A program made the translations under genes and the position numbers. The notes beneath the pieces were generated by a model. It did not search any database and had not been told where the DNA came from. It worked only from the letters and a program-made list of their open reading frames with translations. This document shows, one piece after another, positions 31,706 through 43,979 of a stretch of DNA of 47,954 bases. The first letter of the stretch is position 1. Every line of letters starts with the position of its first letter. The DNA comes from Dissophora ornata (lineage: Eukaryota; Mortierellomycota; Mortierellomycetes; Mortierellales; Mortierellaceae), in assembly GCA_025201705.1 (NCBI GenBank), contig MU616735.1:1-47954 (forward strand). The letters are read 5' to 3'.

Positions 31706-34700
31706 ATGTACGAAAAAGCAGAATATGTTCAAGCGTTCAGCTACGACGGAATAGTTCGGAAGCTTGAGGTCTTACGCCCTGGACCGGGAGCAACAGCCGC
31801 CGAGAAAGGCAAGGACTTTGTGTTGCTCGAAGACCTGCGGGACCATTTCGACCTGTCAGCTGTACACTTCCAGCGTGAGGATGGCGTTGCCCTGGCATTC
31901 ACACGGGATGCCAGTCTTCGCAGGTATTTTAACCTTTTTGTTTTTTGTCTAATCACTCCATCAGCGCCTAGTTGTCAAATTGACCACTAAAATTTGAGAA
32001 TTTTGAGTCTAGACATGTCCCAGAGCGTATCCCAGCATGTAGGGACTCGATAATCTATGTCGTACCCAACAGCAAAGCTCCAACGGAACGACTTTTTGCG
32101 CCATCGCCATCCATTTTGCAAGAATCGATGGGAGCAACTCCACAAATGGCATCAACCTCTGCAACCCTAATAGCCCCATCGCCCCCGCCAAGGCCACATC
32201 GACGGAGTTCAGCATCGTCCGCCCAGAGTAATCGATCTTTTGCGGGTGAGACCCCAGTGCCGACGGGAGTAGAGTCAGACATACAGCGCACCGAAGCAAG
32301 GACACTGACACCAGTAGTCGAGGACCTAGCCATCGCTAATATCCCCTCGCGACGGTCGAGACAGTTCCACTCTTTAGTCATCAATATTCCAGAGTTACAA
32401 GGTCCACACGGGGAATCACTGCGGTGTCAAATCCGAACAGTTCAAGACGCTAGCGCTGATGGGGGTAAATCCGAGTATGATAGCAGAATTGACTTTGAAG
32501 CAAAATTGGCTGAGCAAGCACGAGAAATCGCGGCAGGTATCCGACAAGACGCCGAGGTTGCCGTGATTAATGTGCTTGAGCGGTCCAAGGAAACTCTGGT
32601 CCGGTTTGCGCTTGTACTGGCCAAGGCAGGGGAAATTCTGTCAGAATCATATGACTTTGAGCAAGGAAATGGACCACGCCTCTTTTTAATCCTTCCGGAC
32701 TTACGCCACAAGTGGGATGCGAATAATATGCTGGCGAACCGTTTCCGGCTGTTTTTCTTGTGCGAGTGTGGGGCGCATACGGCAACACCCAACGAGAATA
32801 ATAATATCAGCATTACTCCTCAACTACACCTGGCTGACCATGAAGGCTACGTGGTCCGTCAGCCGGGCAAATTCGTGGAGCAGTACGGTCCATATTTGTT
32901 GGTCATGCTGGAAATGCTTAAGTTTGGAAGCCAGATTGCTGGGTATGCGTTACCGGGGCTGTCGGCAGCTAGAACTCCCTTCACTGAAAATTCAATGGCG
33001 CCGACGTCGCTGACTCTAGACAGGATCAACAAGTCGATCGCTTTCCTGGAAAGAGTGACAGGATTGGATACATCGCGACCATGGGAGCTGACAGAGTATT
33101 TGAGGAACGTGGCAGCTTCAGATGGAATCGACCTTGACAACCGAATGTCTTCGTATTTGGAGACGGCCAAGAACAAGAACCTTTACGCCAACATGTATCG
33201 CATGAAAACTCTCCTTGGGCGCGCTGACTGGGTATGCCGGCAACACCATTCTTCGAAATTCGAACATGCAGAATACCAAGAGCTCGAAAGTATACTATCG
33301 AGCGTGGGCGCACGGCTGAATCGTCAACTCGGAAAGATAACAGTGACGCTGACATCTAGTCTGCACGCCGATCGGCTTAGAAAGGCGATTTTTCAGACAC
33401 TGGGCTTGGGATTCTACCACTTGGAGCTGACGATGGACTGGAGTTACTCTCTTGTAGATCTGGCAAAACTGGAAAGACTCGCGGAACTGTCCGACATCGA
33501 GTCGGTAACGGTTGCTGTCCCACCCTCTGCGGCCTTGTCAACACATTCGCCAACGCCACCTCCAACATCATCGCATCCGCCACGTCGACCGGAATCACCC
33601 AGTGCGCGAGACAGCTATTCTGACTATTCGTCCAGCTATGGCAGATCCGACTGTGGGTCGAGCGACCGGTTCTCACCAGATTTTACAAATAGAAAACTGC
33701 CTGACTGGGCTTATACCCATGACCAACAGCAGCGGACCAAGCAACAGTACGATGACGGCCGCACTCGGCACTCTGTCGAATCGGCCCCTTACATGCTCCC
33801 CAATGACCTCACCGAATCCGAACGGTTGGACGCACAACACTACATTGTGCGGTACTGTTTCCAGGGCAACTACAACGTCAAACTAGATCGCGGCGCCAAA
33901 TTAAAGATTTTGGACGTGGCTACAGGGACAGGTGTATGGGCATTGGAGATGGCGCACGAGTTCCCGCTGGCCGAGGTTCACGGGATCGACATTTCGCCAA
34001 TTTATCCAACGCCAGGGCAGGGTAGTAATATGGTCCCACCAAACTGCCATTTCCAGCTGTGCAATTTGTTGGATGGGCTGCCATTCCCGGATGGCTACTT
34101 TGATTTCGTGTACCAGCGTCTACTCGTCTACGCTCTAACACCTGCCCAACGGAAGCAGGTCAACACGGAAGTAAATGACGAGAGATTTTTTTTTATTTTA
34201 TATTTTTATTTTCAAAATAAGGGTCTGTGATATCTAATAAGCTATTGTTCCTTTACGTGTAGCTGCTTCGCATTCTCAAACCATCTGGCCACCTCCAACT
34301 AGTCGAATCTGATGGTCTGATCTACAATGCGGGGCAAACGACCGAGATGGTAAATACTCTTTCACTCGAAACCCCCAAGTTAAAATCTGTTGACCCCAAA
34401 GAAATTCGGCATTTAAAGCCGGGACTCCGGCGCGCCGGCTTTATCCAAGTGAACTGTTTCAACATCGCGCTCCCTGTAGGCGATTGGGGTGGACCGTTGG
34501 GACAACTGAGTCTGCAGAATATGCACGGTCTGGCGACGATTTGGCTCAAGGGAGAACTTGGGAGGCAGACGCAAGAAGAGTGCGAAGCAACTCTGGTAGA
34601 AATTGACAGGGAATGTGAGCAACTCCAGTCGTTTTACAAAGTCTGGCTAGTCGTTGGCCAGAAGCCACTGCTAAATACCATATCTCATCCGCCACCGACT

Positions 34701-34730
34701 ACAGCTTTACCGTCTAATCCACCATTTTGA
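31706..34730 (+). CDS. Multidomain protein with C-terminal class I SAM-dependent methyltransferase
   Basis: Three exons: 31706-31923, 32013-34170 and 34263-34730, 947 aa. The C-terminal part (about 660 onward) is a Rossmann methyltransferase. Motif I is ILDVATGTGVWALEMA (about 705), followed by EVHGIDISPIYP, PFPDGYFDFVYQRLL, and, across the last intron, LLRILKPSGHLQLVES. The N-terminal two thirds contain a different unit: a helical stretch (AEQAREIAAGIRQDAEVAV), RLFFLCECG (about 318-326), then LADHEGYVVRQPGKFVEQYGPYLLVMLEMLK. I associate these with repeat-containing, NLR-like proteins expanded in Mortierella and related fungi. A Ser/Pro-rich linker (about 500-560) separates the halves. Substrate is unknown. 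The association with NLR-like proteins is from memory of family features, not a search. Confidence 0.8.
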
Positions 34731-35073
34731 TAAGAAAAACAGTAGGGAGGAGACAATATACCTCAAAGCAGATGAGACTTTCTGTAAATGTTTTCCATCC
34801 TCAAACGAAATATGCTAGTTTTTGAGCCCTCATGAATGCCCACTTTTCCAGGGTGTCCTCAAGCAACAGAACGCGCCCCACGCGTAGAGTTCATGGTGCA
34901 CAAAAATATTAACAGTCACCAGTGGCTCAGCAGTTAAAACGAGCGAAGCTTTGCAACTGCAACCGCATCGACCTCTTTGTCCATCACCATTCCAATCCTT
35001 TGAATCAATCCTCCAACGAACAGCATCCTTACCGCCCACTATCCAGACAACTGTACCAAAAAAATAAAACGAA
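34731..35073. other. Short intergenic region
   Basis: 343 bp holding the methyltransferase 3' end and the SF3A2 promoter. Nothing else recognisable. Confidence 0.6.
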
Positions 35074-35982
35074 ATGGCCGACAGACAGAACCGAGTGGGA
35101 TCAAAGATCGGAGGTGCTGGTGTTGCTGGCGCCTCTGAAAGCAACGTCGACAGGAGAGAACGTCTTCGCAAACTGGCCCTGGAAACCATTGGTCAGTACC
35201 TCCACCTCGAATCGTCATTCAGCATTACCGCTCCCCCATTCAGAACAACAGTTAACACGTTTGGTTTTATTTTGCTCTTCGCTTGCACAATTCATATAGA
35301 CTTGGCAAAGGACCCTTACTTCATGAGGAATCACTTGGGATCATACGAATGTAAACTCTGTCTGACGCTACACACCAACGAAGGATCTTATCTCGCCCAT
35401 ACACAAGGAAAGAAGCATCAGACTAACCTCGGCCGCAGAGCTGCCAAGGATGCAATGGAGAAGCCTGACAGCATGGCCCCTCTCACAGCACAACAACAAC
35501 AAGCCCTCAAAGCAGGAGCCAGCTCTGCACCAGCATTCAAGCGCAACATTATTAAGATTGGTCGCCCCGGTTACAAAGTCACCAAAGTCAGGGATCCTGC
35601 CTCTCGTCAGGTTGGCATGCTGTTTGAGATTGCGTACCCAGAGATCGCGCAGGGAGTTGAACCTCGGTACAGATTCATGTCGGCGTATGAGCAGCAGGTT
35701 CAGGCACCGAACAAGGCTTACCAGTACTTGGTCATTGCGGCAGAGCCCTACGAGACGATTGCATTCAAGATCCAGAGCAGGGACATTGACAGAGCCGAGG
35801 AAAAACTGTGGAGCCATTGGGACATGGACCAGAAGATGTATACACTGCAGTTCTTTTTCAAGAACGATCAGCGCATGCTGAGTTCGAGTCGGATGGAAAA
35901 CGCACCCGGGTATAGCGCACCAGGTACACAGATGGCCAACCCGCTGAACCCTTTCCATGCACCGATGCGAACGGCAGCATGA
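35074..35982 (+). CDS. Splicing factor 3A subunit 2 (PRP11 orthologue)
   Basis: Two exons, 35074-35191 and 35300-35982, 266 aa. The N-terminus MADRQNRVGSKIGGAGVA and the spliced LETIDLAKDPYFMRNHLGSYECKLC are nearly invariant in SF3A2. The U1-type zinc finger has cysteines in YECKLC and histidines in YLAHTQGKKH. The later stretch GRPGYKVTKVRDP and LLFEI-type (here MLFEIAYPEI) through WDMDQKMYTLQFFFK is the conserved core that contacts U2 snRNP. It acts in the nucleus as part of SF3a in pre-spliceosome assembly. The intron happens to be open in frame, so an unspliced reading would insert about 36 foreign residues. The protein lacks the long proline-rich tail of animal SF3A2, as usual in fungi. 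Confidence 0.96.
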   Translation: MADRQNRVGSKIGGAGVAGASESNVDRRERLRKLALETIGQYLHLESSFSITAPPFRTTVNTFGFILLFACTIHIDLAKDPYFMRNHLGSYECKLCLTLHTNEGSYLAHTQGKKHQTNLGRRAAKDAMEKPDSMAPLTAQQQQALKAGASSAPAFKRNIIKIGRPGYKVTKVRDPASRQVGMLFEIAYPEIAQGVEPRYRFMSAYEQQVQAPNKAYQYLVIAAEPYETIAFKIQSRDIDRAEEKLWSHWDMDQKMYTLQFFFKNDQRMLSSSRMENAPGYSAPGTQMANPLNPFHAPMRTAA

Positions 35983-36094
35983 GTAAATCGCGATTGAAAG
36001 CCATTTGGGTAGTAAATAAATATCAGGACAATGGCTCAGCAGGATACACATTTTGACATGGCTTATTTAATGAAGTATACGAAAAAAAAACTCC

Positions 36095-37147
36095 TTATGC
36101 CTCATCCTCATCTTCTTCGCCCTCTCTGAAGCGTGGGTTCGCCTTTGAACGCTGCTGTTCATCTTCATCTTCGTCATCGTCTCTCGCTCTCTTTGATGAT
36201 TCTGCGATCACGGACATAAAGAAAGAAATAAATAAATGTTAGATCACACCCAGAGACTAGGAGAACCGAAAACATATAAACCCCATTGTCCAAGGGAGGA
36301 GGAGAGGGAGCATATCTCCTGCTTCTCATTACCTTCTTGTTGGTCCTTGTAATCCTGGTTAGCACCCTCGGGAATAGTTGTGATAGCCTCGTAGTTGGCC
36401 TTCTGTTCTCTTTCACGTTCAGCCTCCTGTCTCGCCCGAACATGACCCCATCCTCCACGACCAGCGTCAAACTCCTGTCTGTACTCGTCACGAACCTGAC
36501 CGCCACTCCTGCCGCGACCAAACTGTCGTCCTTCTCTGTATCCGTGGTCGAGATCTGAGCGGACGATACGCTCGTCCAGTTTTGAGCTGTTGATATATTT
36601 CATGCAGTCCAGTGCATCCGCATGATGGTAGTATCTATAGAAGAAATAGCAGCACACACACAGAGCGAGAGGGGGGTGGCGATAAACAATCGTTACTTGA
36701 GAATGAAATCCACAGGTGTGGCAAACAGTTTACAGCTGTCTAAAAGCAATCGAGACTTACTCTACAAAGCAAAATCCACATGGAGTCTTTTGGTTACGGT
36801 CAAGACCCATGATGATACGCTTGATCTCGCCACATTTGGAAAAGAGTTCATAGATCTGTTCCTCAGTTGTATAGAACGACAAGTTGCCGACGTAGAGTGT
36901 CGTGGAATTGGCGAGATCCTGGGCCAGCTGACTGGAATTGCCCTGGTACTGTTGGTCCTTGTAGGCGGACGGAACTGAGAGTGATTGAACGATCGAGGCC
37001 TATATATAACGGAAACACACAGATACGTTTGTGAGATGAATGAGGGGGAATCACTCTGTAATAGCCACTGACAAGTTTGGGGAGAGAGAAGACTTGAGCT
37101 GAAGAAAAGCGTCTGTCGTGCATTCTCTCCAAAGTCGCAGTGTTCAT
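36095..37147 (-). CDS. Nuclear cap-binding protein subunit 2 (CBP20)
   Basis: Four exons: 37147-37073, 36999-36761, 36634-36333 and 36201-36095, 240 aa. The single RRM has RNP2 (LYVGNL, preceded by STT) and RNP1 ([12 protein letters not shown]). The surrounding residues are typical of CBP20 ([27 protein letters not shown]). After it come the cap-binding segments [24 protein letters not shown] and the Arg/Gly-rich tail, ending in a strongly acidic patch ([11 protein letters not shown]). It binds the m7G cap together with CBP80 in the nucleus. The first exon (25 aa) is not conserved in the family. It is inferred from an in-frame ATG and a GTCAGT donor, and is the least certain part. Confidence 0.94.
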
Positions 37148-37427
37148 GAGGTCGTGCGGGGTTATCCTGTTTGCTCTCTTGTATCGATGACGAACGATGG
37201 ATGTGTTCAAGTGTGTGTAGGAGACGCAGGCAAGTTGAAAGCTGTCATTTGTATCTATTGCATGCTAAGCATTACCATCGTCAGTGAATGCCAAAAGGTG
37301 TAGTTGAAAAGACGAAGGAGTGTGCGGTTCACTCTCTCTTCGCGTTTGCCAGCATGTAGAATCCCAAATGAGGATAGTGACTGTATTGTGGCTTGCATAT
37401 GATCAAACTATACAGGAAACGTAAACA

Positions 37428-37467
<40 letters not shown>

Positions 37468-37700
37468 CAGCTTCACTTGAACCTGGCTAGTCAGACCTCC
37501 TACGAACGCTCATCCCATTGCTTTGCTTTGTCCCCTCTTAGCATTTAGGAACAGCAAAATCGGCATTAGCATTCCTCAACAACCCCGAACAAGCAATTCC
37601 TCGATTTTTCAAACTCTTTTCGACATATCCTAATAGTATTTGTCAGGAGTCTGAAAACGAAAAAAAAAACGAAAAACTACATATCTTTTCTTGATACAGC
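37148..37700. other. Divergent NCBP2-UTP12 promoter region
   Basis: 553 bp between two start codons, both of RNA-processing genes. It contains a 38-nt T homopolymer (37430-37467) immediately followed by CAG. Confidence 0.65.
37430..37467 (+). repeat. T(38) homopolymer
   Basis: Unbroken run of 38 T. It could act as a poly(dA:dT) nucleosome-excluding element. Its exact length may be a sequencing or assembly artefact. Confidence 0.8.
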
Positions 37701-40700
37701 ATGGTCAAGGCTTATCAGCGTTACACTCCCCGCACCACCTTTGGTGTGATCACCAGCGGAAACTCCAACATCATTTACGATGCCGAGGGGAAGCTCGCGG
37801 TGAGCCCTGCTCTGGAGGACGTTACCGTTTGGGACCCTAAGAAAGGCGAATTGGTAAATACAACCGAGACGATTTGCCACGCCTGATCTCTATTCCCCCC
37901 TCTTCCTTATCAATTGACCAACATTCATGGCTTGGTTATATAGGTTGGAACATGGCACGACAGCGACAACAAAGCAGAAGTTACATGTATCGCTCGTAGT
38001 GTAGATCAGGATAGCTATGCTGTCGGCTACGCCAACGGATCGATCCGTATCTGGAGCATGAAGACATCAGATGTCCTCGTCACATTCAACGGCCATCGCT
38101 CGGCAGTGACAGCATTGGCGTTCGACAAGTCTGGAAGTCGCCTGGTCTCTGGATCAAAGGATACAGATCTTATTGTCTGGGATGTAGAAGGCGAAGTCGG
38201 ACTCTACCGTCTTCGTGGCCACAAAGATCAGATCACAGCTGTCCGATTTATTTCACGGCCTTCTATGGTGGATGGAGGCAAGCCCACGGATGGGTACGTT
38301 ATCTCCTCTTCCAAGGATACGCTCATCAAACTCTGGGACCTCTCGACTCAGCACTGCATGGAGACTCTGGTAGCTCACAGGAACGAGGTCTGGGACTTTG
38401 ATGTCAACACAGACGAGACGATGCTTGTCTCGGGAGGCGGCGATGCAGATATTAAGGTCTGGAAGGTCGATCCGGCGGTCTTAAGAATGGGATTGTCAGT
38501 CGGCGAAGAGGCTAAGGAGGTTGGTGAAGAAGACACTGCAGCAGGAGGAGAGACCGGCTCGGGATTGACAAAGGCTATCACATTCTATGGATCGATCCCC
38601 CGTCAATCCAAGGAACGTGTCACGACCCTGGAGTTTCATTCTTCACAGCAGTTCTTGGGTTGTCAGGCTTCAGACAAGTCGATCGAGTTGTTCAGGATAC
38701 GTACAACTGAGGAGATCAAAAAGAAGATGTCTCGCAGGAAGAGACGTCAACGTGAGAAGCAACAAGCATTGTTGAAGAAGGGCGACACAGAGGGCGCAGC
38801 TGCAGAAGAGTCTGTGGACGAGACGATCCAGGCTACGGACGAGATCACACCCTGGCATGTCATTCGCTCAGCGGCCAAGTTTAGGTCGTTTGACTTTGCA
38901 CCAGCAAAGGATGTGGAGAAGGTGGGGCATGTGCAGTTGGTGGCATCTTTGAACAACAATACGGTCGAGGTCTGGACAGTACCTCACCCTGAAGCCGCCA
39001 AGAATGAGGAGGTTGCGGATGAGCCCAACAAGGCATATACTTTGGAGCTTGCTGGACACAGATCTGATATTCGTACCGTTGCCCTGAGCTCGGATGATGA
39101 ACTTTTGTGCTCTGCATCCAACAGTAAGTGACGTTATGCCTCGCAACTCAAAGCCTAACTTTCTGATCGTGCGTTCGTGTTGCTAAACGAAGTCTCATTT
39201 TCAAAACCGCAGACTCACTCAAAATCTGGAATGTCAAGACTGCAACATGCATCAGGACAATGGAGTGCGGATACGCACTCTGCTGCGCCTTCTTGCCCGG
39301 AAACCGCCACGTAAGTCTCGTGGATTATCTGGCCAATGGATCTCGCCCAGGTCATGAGTGGAATAGCCTGTCTAACCCTCGTTCAACTTTTGTTTCTCGC
39401 CATCATATAGGTTATTGTTGGTACAAAGGCTGGTCACCTGGAGCTGTTTGATTTGGGCTCATCGTCCATGATCGAGTCAATCGAGGCACACGAAGGAGCG
39501 ATCTGGTCCCTCCAGATCCGTCCTGACCGACGTGGTCTCGTTACTGGAAGTGCAGACAAAGATGTCAAGTTCTGGGATTTCGATATGGTTGAGGAGCAAG
39601 TTGGTAATGCTGTTAAGAAGCGCCTCTCGTTGGTTCACATGCGTACACTCAAGATGTCGGACGACGTGCTCTGTGTCCGCTATTCACCCGATCAAAAGAT
39701 TGTGGCGGTTTCATTACTGGATGCGACCGTCAAGGTCTTCTACCACGATACACTCAAGTTCTTTCTGTCGCTCTACGGCCACAAGTTGCCTGTACTCTCG
39801 ATGGATATTTCGTCGGATTCCAACTTGCTGGTGACATGCTCTGCAGACAAGAATGTGAAGCTCTGGGGTCTGGATTTCGGAGACTGCCACAAGTCCATGT
39901 TTGCACATCAGGAGTCGGTCATGGCGGTGCAGTTTGTGTGGAACACACATTACTTTTTCACAGCTTCCAAGGACCGGACAGTCAAGTACTGGGATGGAGA
40001 CAAGTTCGAGAACATCCTGAAGCTTGAGGGTCATCACGGAGAGGTCTGGGCGCTGGCCGTGGGTACCTATGGTAACATTGTGGTGTCTGTCTCGCACGAT
40101 CGCTCATTACGTATCTGGCAAAAGACAGAGGACCAGGTGTTCCTCGAAGAAGAGCGCGAGCAGGAGTTGGATGATCTTTATGAGGCAACATTGACAGCAT
40201 CATTCGAGAAGACTGGAATGGTCGATAATGGCGAAGGCAACATCGGGGCTCCCTCGACGGCCAACGGTGACGAGTTGGCCTCGGCCGGAAAGCAGACCAT
40301 GGATACCCTCAAGGCCGGAGAGCGCATTATGGAGGCTCTCGAGATGGCAGACCATGAGATCAATGCCTGGAAAGAGTACAACGCTGGTATTGCTCGTGGC
40401 GAGCGTGGATTGTCAAAGCCTCAGAGGTCGCCGCTTCTAATCTCGATGCGTCAGACACCTGAGCAGCATGTCTGGCATGAGCTCGAGAGAGTTCGCCCTG
40501 CCGAGTTGGACGAGGCATTACTGGTGTTGCCGTTCGCGGCAGTCACGAGTCTGCTGAACTGGCTGGATGTCTTTGTGCAGAGAGAGTTCAACATCAACCT
40601 GGTCTGCAGAGTCTTGTTCTTCTTGATCAAGTCACACCATAACCAGATTGTTGCGAACAGGGTCATGCGGCCCATGTTGGACTCTGTCCGACGCAACCTC

Positions 40701-40979
40701 AGAGCCGGTCTGCAAAAGCAGAAGGTAAAAAAACTTTTTTTTCTCCGAGTCGTTGCTCCATGTTATTTCTATTGTCCTAAATAGCCCAAACTGATCTTGC
40801 TTTAATATTCACTTCTGCTCGCATAGGATCTCATCGGATTCAACGTCGCTGCGCTCAACTATATCCGACGCGACTACGAGGCCAACAACACATCCGAGTT
40901 CTTTGACGAGGAGGCGGTTCGCAAGGACGAGGAGAAGAAGCAAGAATCGGAAAAGAAGCGCAAGTTCTTGAAGATGTAA
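37701..40979 (+). CDS. U3 snoRNP-associated WD40 protein UTP12 (DIP2/WDR3)
   Basis: Five exons: 37701-37853, 37944-39123, 39213-39310, 39411-40724 and 40827-40979, 965 aa (yeast Dip2 has 943). The N-terminus MVKAYQRYTPRTTFGVI and two tandem WD40 propellers are evident, with many GH...WD repeats such as GHRSAVTALAFDKSG, GSKDTDLIVWD, GSADKDVKFWD, CSADKNVKLWG and ASKDRTVKYWD. A lysine-rich insert (KKKMSRRKRRQREK) lies between the propellers and may carry nuclear localisation. The C-terminal Utp12 domain (DEALLVLPFAAVTSLL, FFLIKSHHNQIV, LRAGLQKQKDLIGFNVAALNYI) is complete and ends KKRKFLKM. It is part of the UTP-B module of the small-subunit processome in the nucleolus. Confidence 0.97.
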
Positions 40980-41162
40980 ACAGGAAGCAACAAAAAAAAA
41001 CGTTCTACCATCCTCTCACCACACATACACATCAAAACCATTCCCTCGCCCATTTTGCATTTTCAATATTTAGATTTCATTCTCGTGCATAATAAAAACA
41101 CATTGAAAGAAAAGGCATTTATTGCAAAGGAGAATGCTGATTATTTGTATAGAAAATGGCCC

Positions 41163-43979
41163 CTATCCGCTGCAGCTGACACAAGCATCGCGGTTGTCAA
41201 TTGAGCACATCATGGCCGCCTCGTTCGCCTCCTTCTCTTCCTCCTTGTTCTTCGTGATAGACTGTTGGTCAACCGTAAACTTGATCGCATCAACAGCGGC
41301 GCGTGTTCGGAGGTAGTACATACCGGTCTTGAGACCCTTCTTCCATCCATAAAATGCCATGCTCGTCAGCTTGCCATAGTTCACATCCGACATGTGGATA
41401 TTCAGTGACTGGGACTGATCGATAAACGCGCCTCGATCTGCTGCCATGTCAATAATTGCCTTTTGCGAAATCTCCCACGTGGTCCGGTACAAGGCCTTGA
41501 GATCATCGGGAATACCGGGGATATGCTGAATAGAGCCGTTGTCACCAATGATGCGGTTCTTGAGAGAATCGTTCCAGAGACCTCGTTCGACCAGGTCCTT
41601 GAGCATCCAAGGGTTTACAATCTGGAACTCGCCAGCGAGGACACGACGCGTGTAAATGTTGGAAGTGTAAGGCTCGAAACATTCGTTGTTGCCTAGGATC
41701 TGGGAGGTCGAGGCTGTGGGCATGGGCGCGACTAGCAACGAGTTTCGGACGCCATGCTGGGCAATGCTCTCGCGCAGCGTCTTCCAGTCCCAGAGATCGC
41801 TAGGCGTGACACCCCACATGTCAGGTTGCAGGATGCCCTGAGAGACAGGGGATCCTTGATAGGTCTCGTAGGCACCTTCCTCCTGGGCGAGTTCGCATGA
41901 AGTCTCGAGGGCGGCGTGGTAGATGGTCTCAAAGATCTCAAGGTTCAACTTGCGCGCCTGGGGGGAATCGAACGGCATACGCATCTTAATGAATGCGTCG
42001 GCCAATCCCTGCACACCAAGACCGACCGGGCGATGACGCTTGTTAGACTTCTCGGCTTCTGGCACTGGGTAGTAGTTGCCATCAATGACTTTGTTCAAGT
42101 TGCGAGTGACAACCTTGGTTATCTTGTGCAGCAACTTGAAATCGTACGTTGTGGTATCGCTCACAAACGAAGGGAGCGAGATACTAGCCAAGTTGCACAC
42201 TGCCACCTCGTCGGGGCTGCTGTACTCCACAATCTCTGTGCACAGATTACTGCACTTGATCGTCCCCAAGTTCTGCTGGTTCGACTTGCGGTTGCAAGCA
42301 TCCTTGTAGAGCATGTAAGGCGTGCCCGTTTCCGTTTGGGCTTCGAGGATTGCGAACCACAACTTCTGGGCCTTGATCGTCTTGCGCGCGCGACCTTCGC
42401 GTTCATACGTCGTGTATAGCTCCTCGAACTTGTCGCCCCAAACGTCCTGAAGACCGGGAGCCTCTGCGGGGCAGAACAAACTCCAGTCACCATTCTCTTC
42501 GATACGTTTCATGAACAGATCTGGGACCCATAGGGCAAGGAAGAGATCGCGGGCTCTGGTCTCTTCTTTACCAGTGTTCTTGCGTAGGTCCAAGAAGTCA
42601 AACACGTCTGCGTGCCAGGGTTCGAGATACATGGCAAATGCGCCGGGTCGCTTGTTGCCGCCTTGGTCGACATAGCGAGCAGTGTTGTTGAAGACTCGAA
42701 GCATGGGGATCAACCCGTTTGAGTAGCCGTTGGTGCCTGCGATGTAGGACCCGGAAGCTCGGATATTATGGATGTTAAGACCGATTCCTCCAGCAGTCTT
42801 GGAGATCAAGGCACAGGTCTTAAGAGTATCATAGATACCCTCAATGGAGTCATCCTTCATGGTCAACAAAAAGCAGCTCGACATCTGTGGGTTTGGCGTG
42901 CCGGCATTGAACATGGTCGGGGACCCATGCGTGAAAAACTTTTCAGACATCAAGTTGTAAGTCTCAATCGCGCTCTCGATATTATCGCCATGAATCCCCA
43001 CTGCAACACGCATAAGCAGATGCTGCGGTCTCTCGGCGATCTTGTCATCGATCTTGAGGAGGTAGGACCGCTCGAGTGTCTTGAACCCAAAGTAGTTGTA
43101 GTTGAAATCACGATCGTAAATGATGGCAGAGTTCAAACGGTCCGCGTGTTTCATCACGGAAGCGTACGTCTGATCGTTGATCATAGAGGCTGGCTTGCCG
43201 GTCTTGGGGTTCACGTAACGGTAGAGATCCTCGATGACTTGAGAAAATATCTTCTTGGTCTCTTTGTGCAGATTCGACACGGCAATGCGCGCAGCCAAGA
43301 TCGCATAGTCCGGGTGCTTGGTCGTCATGTAGGCGGCCTGCAGCAGGTTCAAGTCGTGTGGGGGCATAATTCTCGTCAGTACATATTCTTGTTTGGTTGA
43401 TAAGGTATGTAATAGCACCAAATAGAGTCGGTAATCATAAGTAATAGGCACTTACTGTTTCTGCCGCGAGGTTGTCCAGCTCGACGGTGGTAACGCCTTG
43501 GTACACGCCAGAGATGACCTAAAATAATCAGGGTAATTAGTAATTCACCCTGAACAAAGTTTCAGCGGGAGTAATTGCGGTGAATAGGGCATACCTTCTG
43601 AGTGACCTGGGCAGGGTCTACAAAGGTCGCATCGAGGCCATAGGATAACTTGACAATGCGAGCCGTAATCTTGTCAAACTCAACGCGTTCTTTGCGGCCT
43701 GTTGGAGCAGGGAAGTCAAGGCAATATAATATGTAGAATACAATATGTCAAGGGATCGGCCAATGATCACACAGTTACATTCAATTGTTCATTCACATGC
43801 GTGATGCTAAATGAGAGCGAAGCAAAGACTTACCGTCTGATCGATATCATCGCAGCATCATGAAATGAAATAAGCGGGGTGTGAGGGAAGGTCTTGTTGG
43901 TGTTGAACATTTTTCAATGGCTCGTAGACTTCAATTGCTGCGATCAGGACGGTATCTTACCTCGCTTATAGACAAACAT
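41163..43979 (-). CDS. RNR1: Ribonucleoside-diphosphate reductase large subunit
   Basis: Five exons: 43979-43961, a 3-nt microexon 43836-43834, 43698-43595, 43518-43456 and 43337-41163, giving 787 aa. With the microexon the N-terminal ATP cone reads [19 protein letters not shown], matching the family; without it the near-invariant Asp is lost. Later landmarks are [27 protein letters not shown] across intron 4, the substrate-site cysteines ([22 protein letters not shown]), [22 protein letters not shown], and the C-terminal redox pair in CVSCSG. It reduces ribonucleoside diphosphates to deoxy forms in the cytosol together with Rnr2/Rnr4-type small subunits, which are not in the window. MluI-box-like sites upstream suggest cell-cycle control. 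Confidence 0.97.
43834..43836 (-). other. Probable 3-nt microexon of RNR1
   Basis: On the minus strand the context is GATCAG|ACG|GTAAGT: a good acceptor and an excellent donor around three bases. They complete GAC (Asp) with the G left by exon 1 and start GGC (Gly) with the next exon, restoring KRDGRK. Confidence 0.7.

Noticed and set aside
35192..35299. Reading SF3A2 straight through as a single 302-aa ORF
   Set aside because: The 108-nt insert has GT...AG ends and interrupts the conserved LETI-DLAKDPYF junction; it is an in-frame intron.
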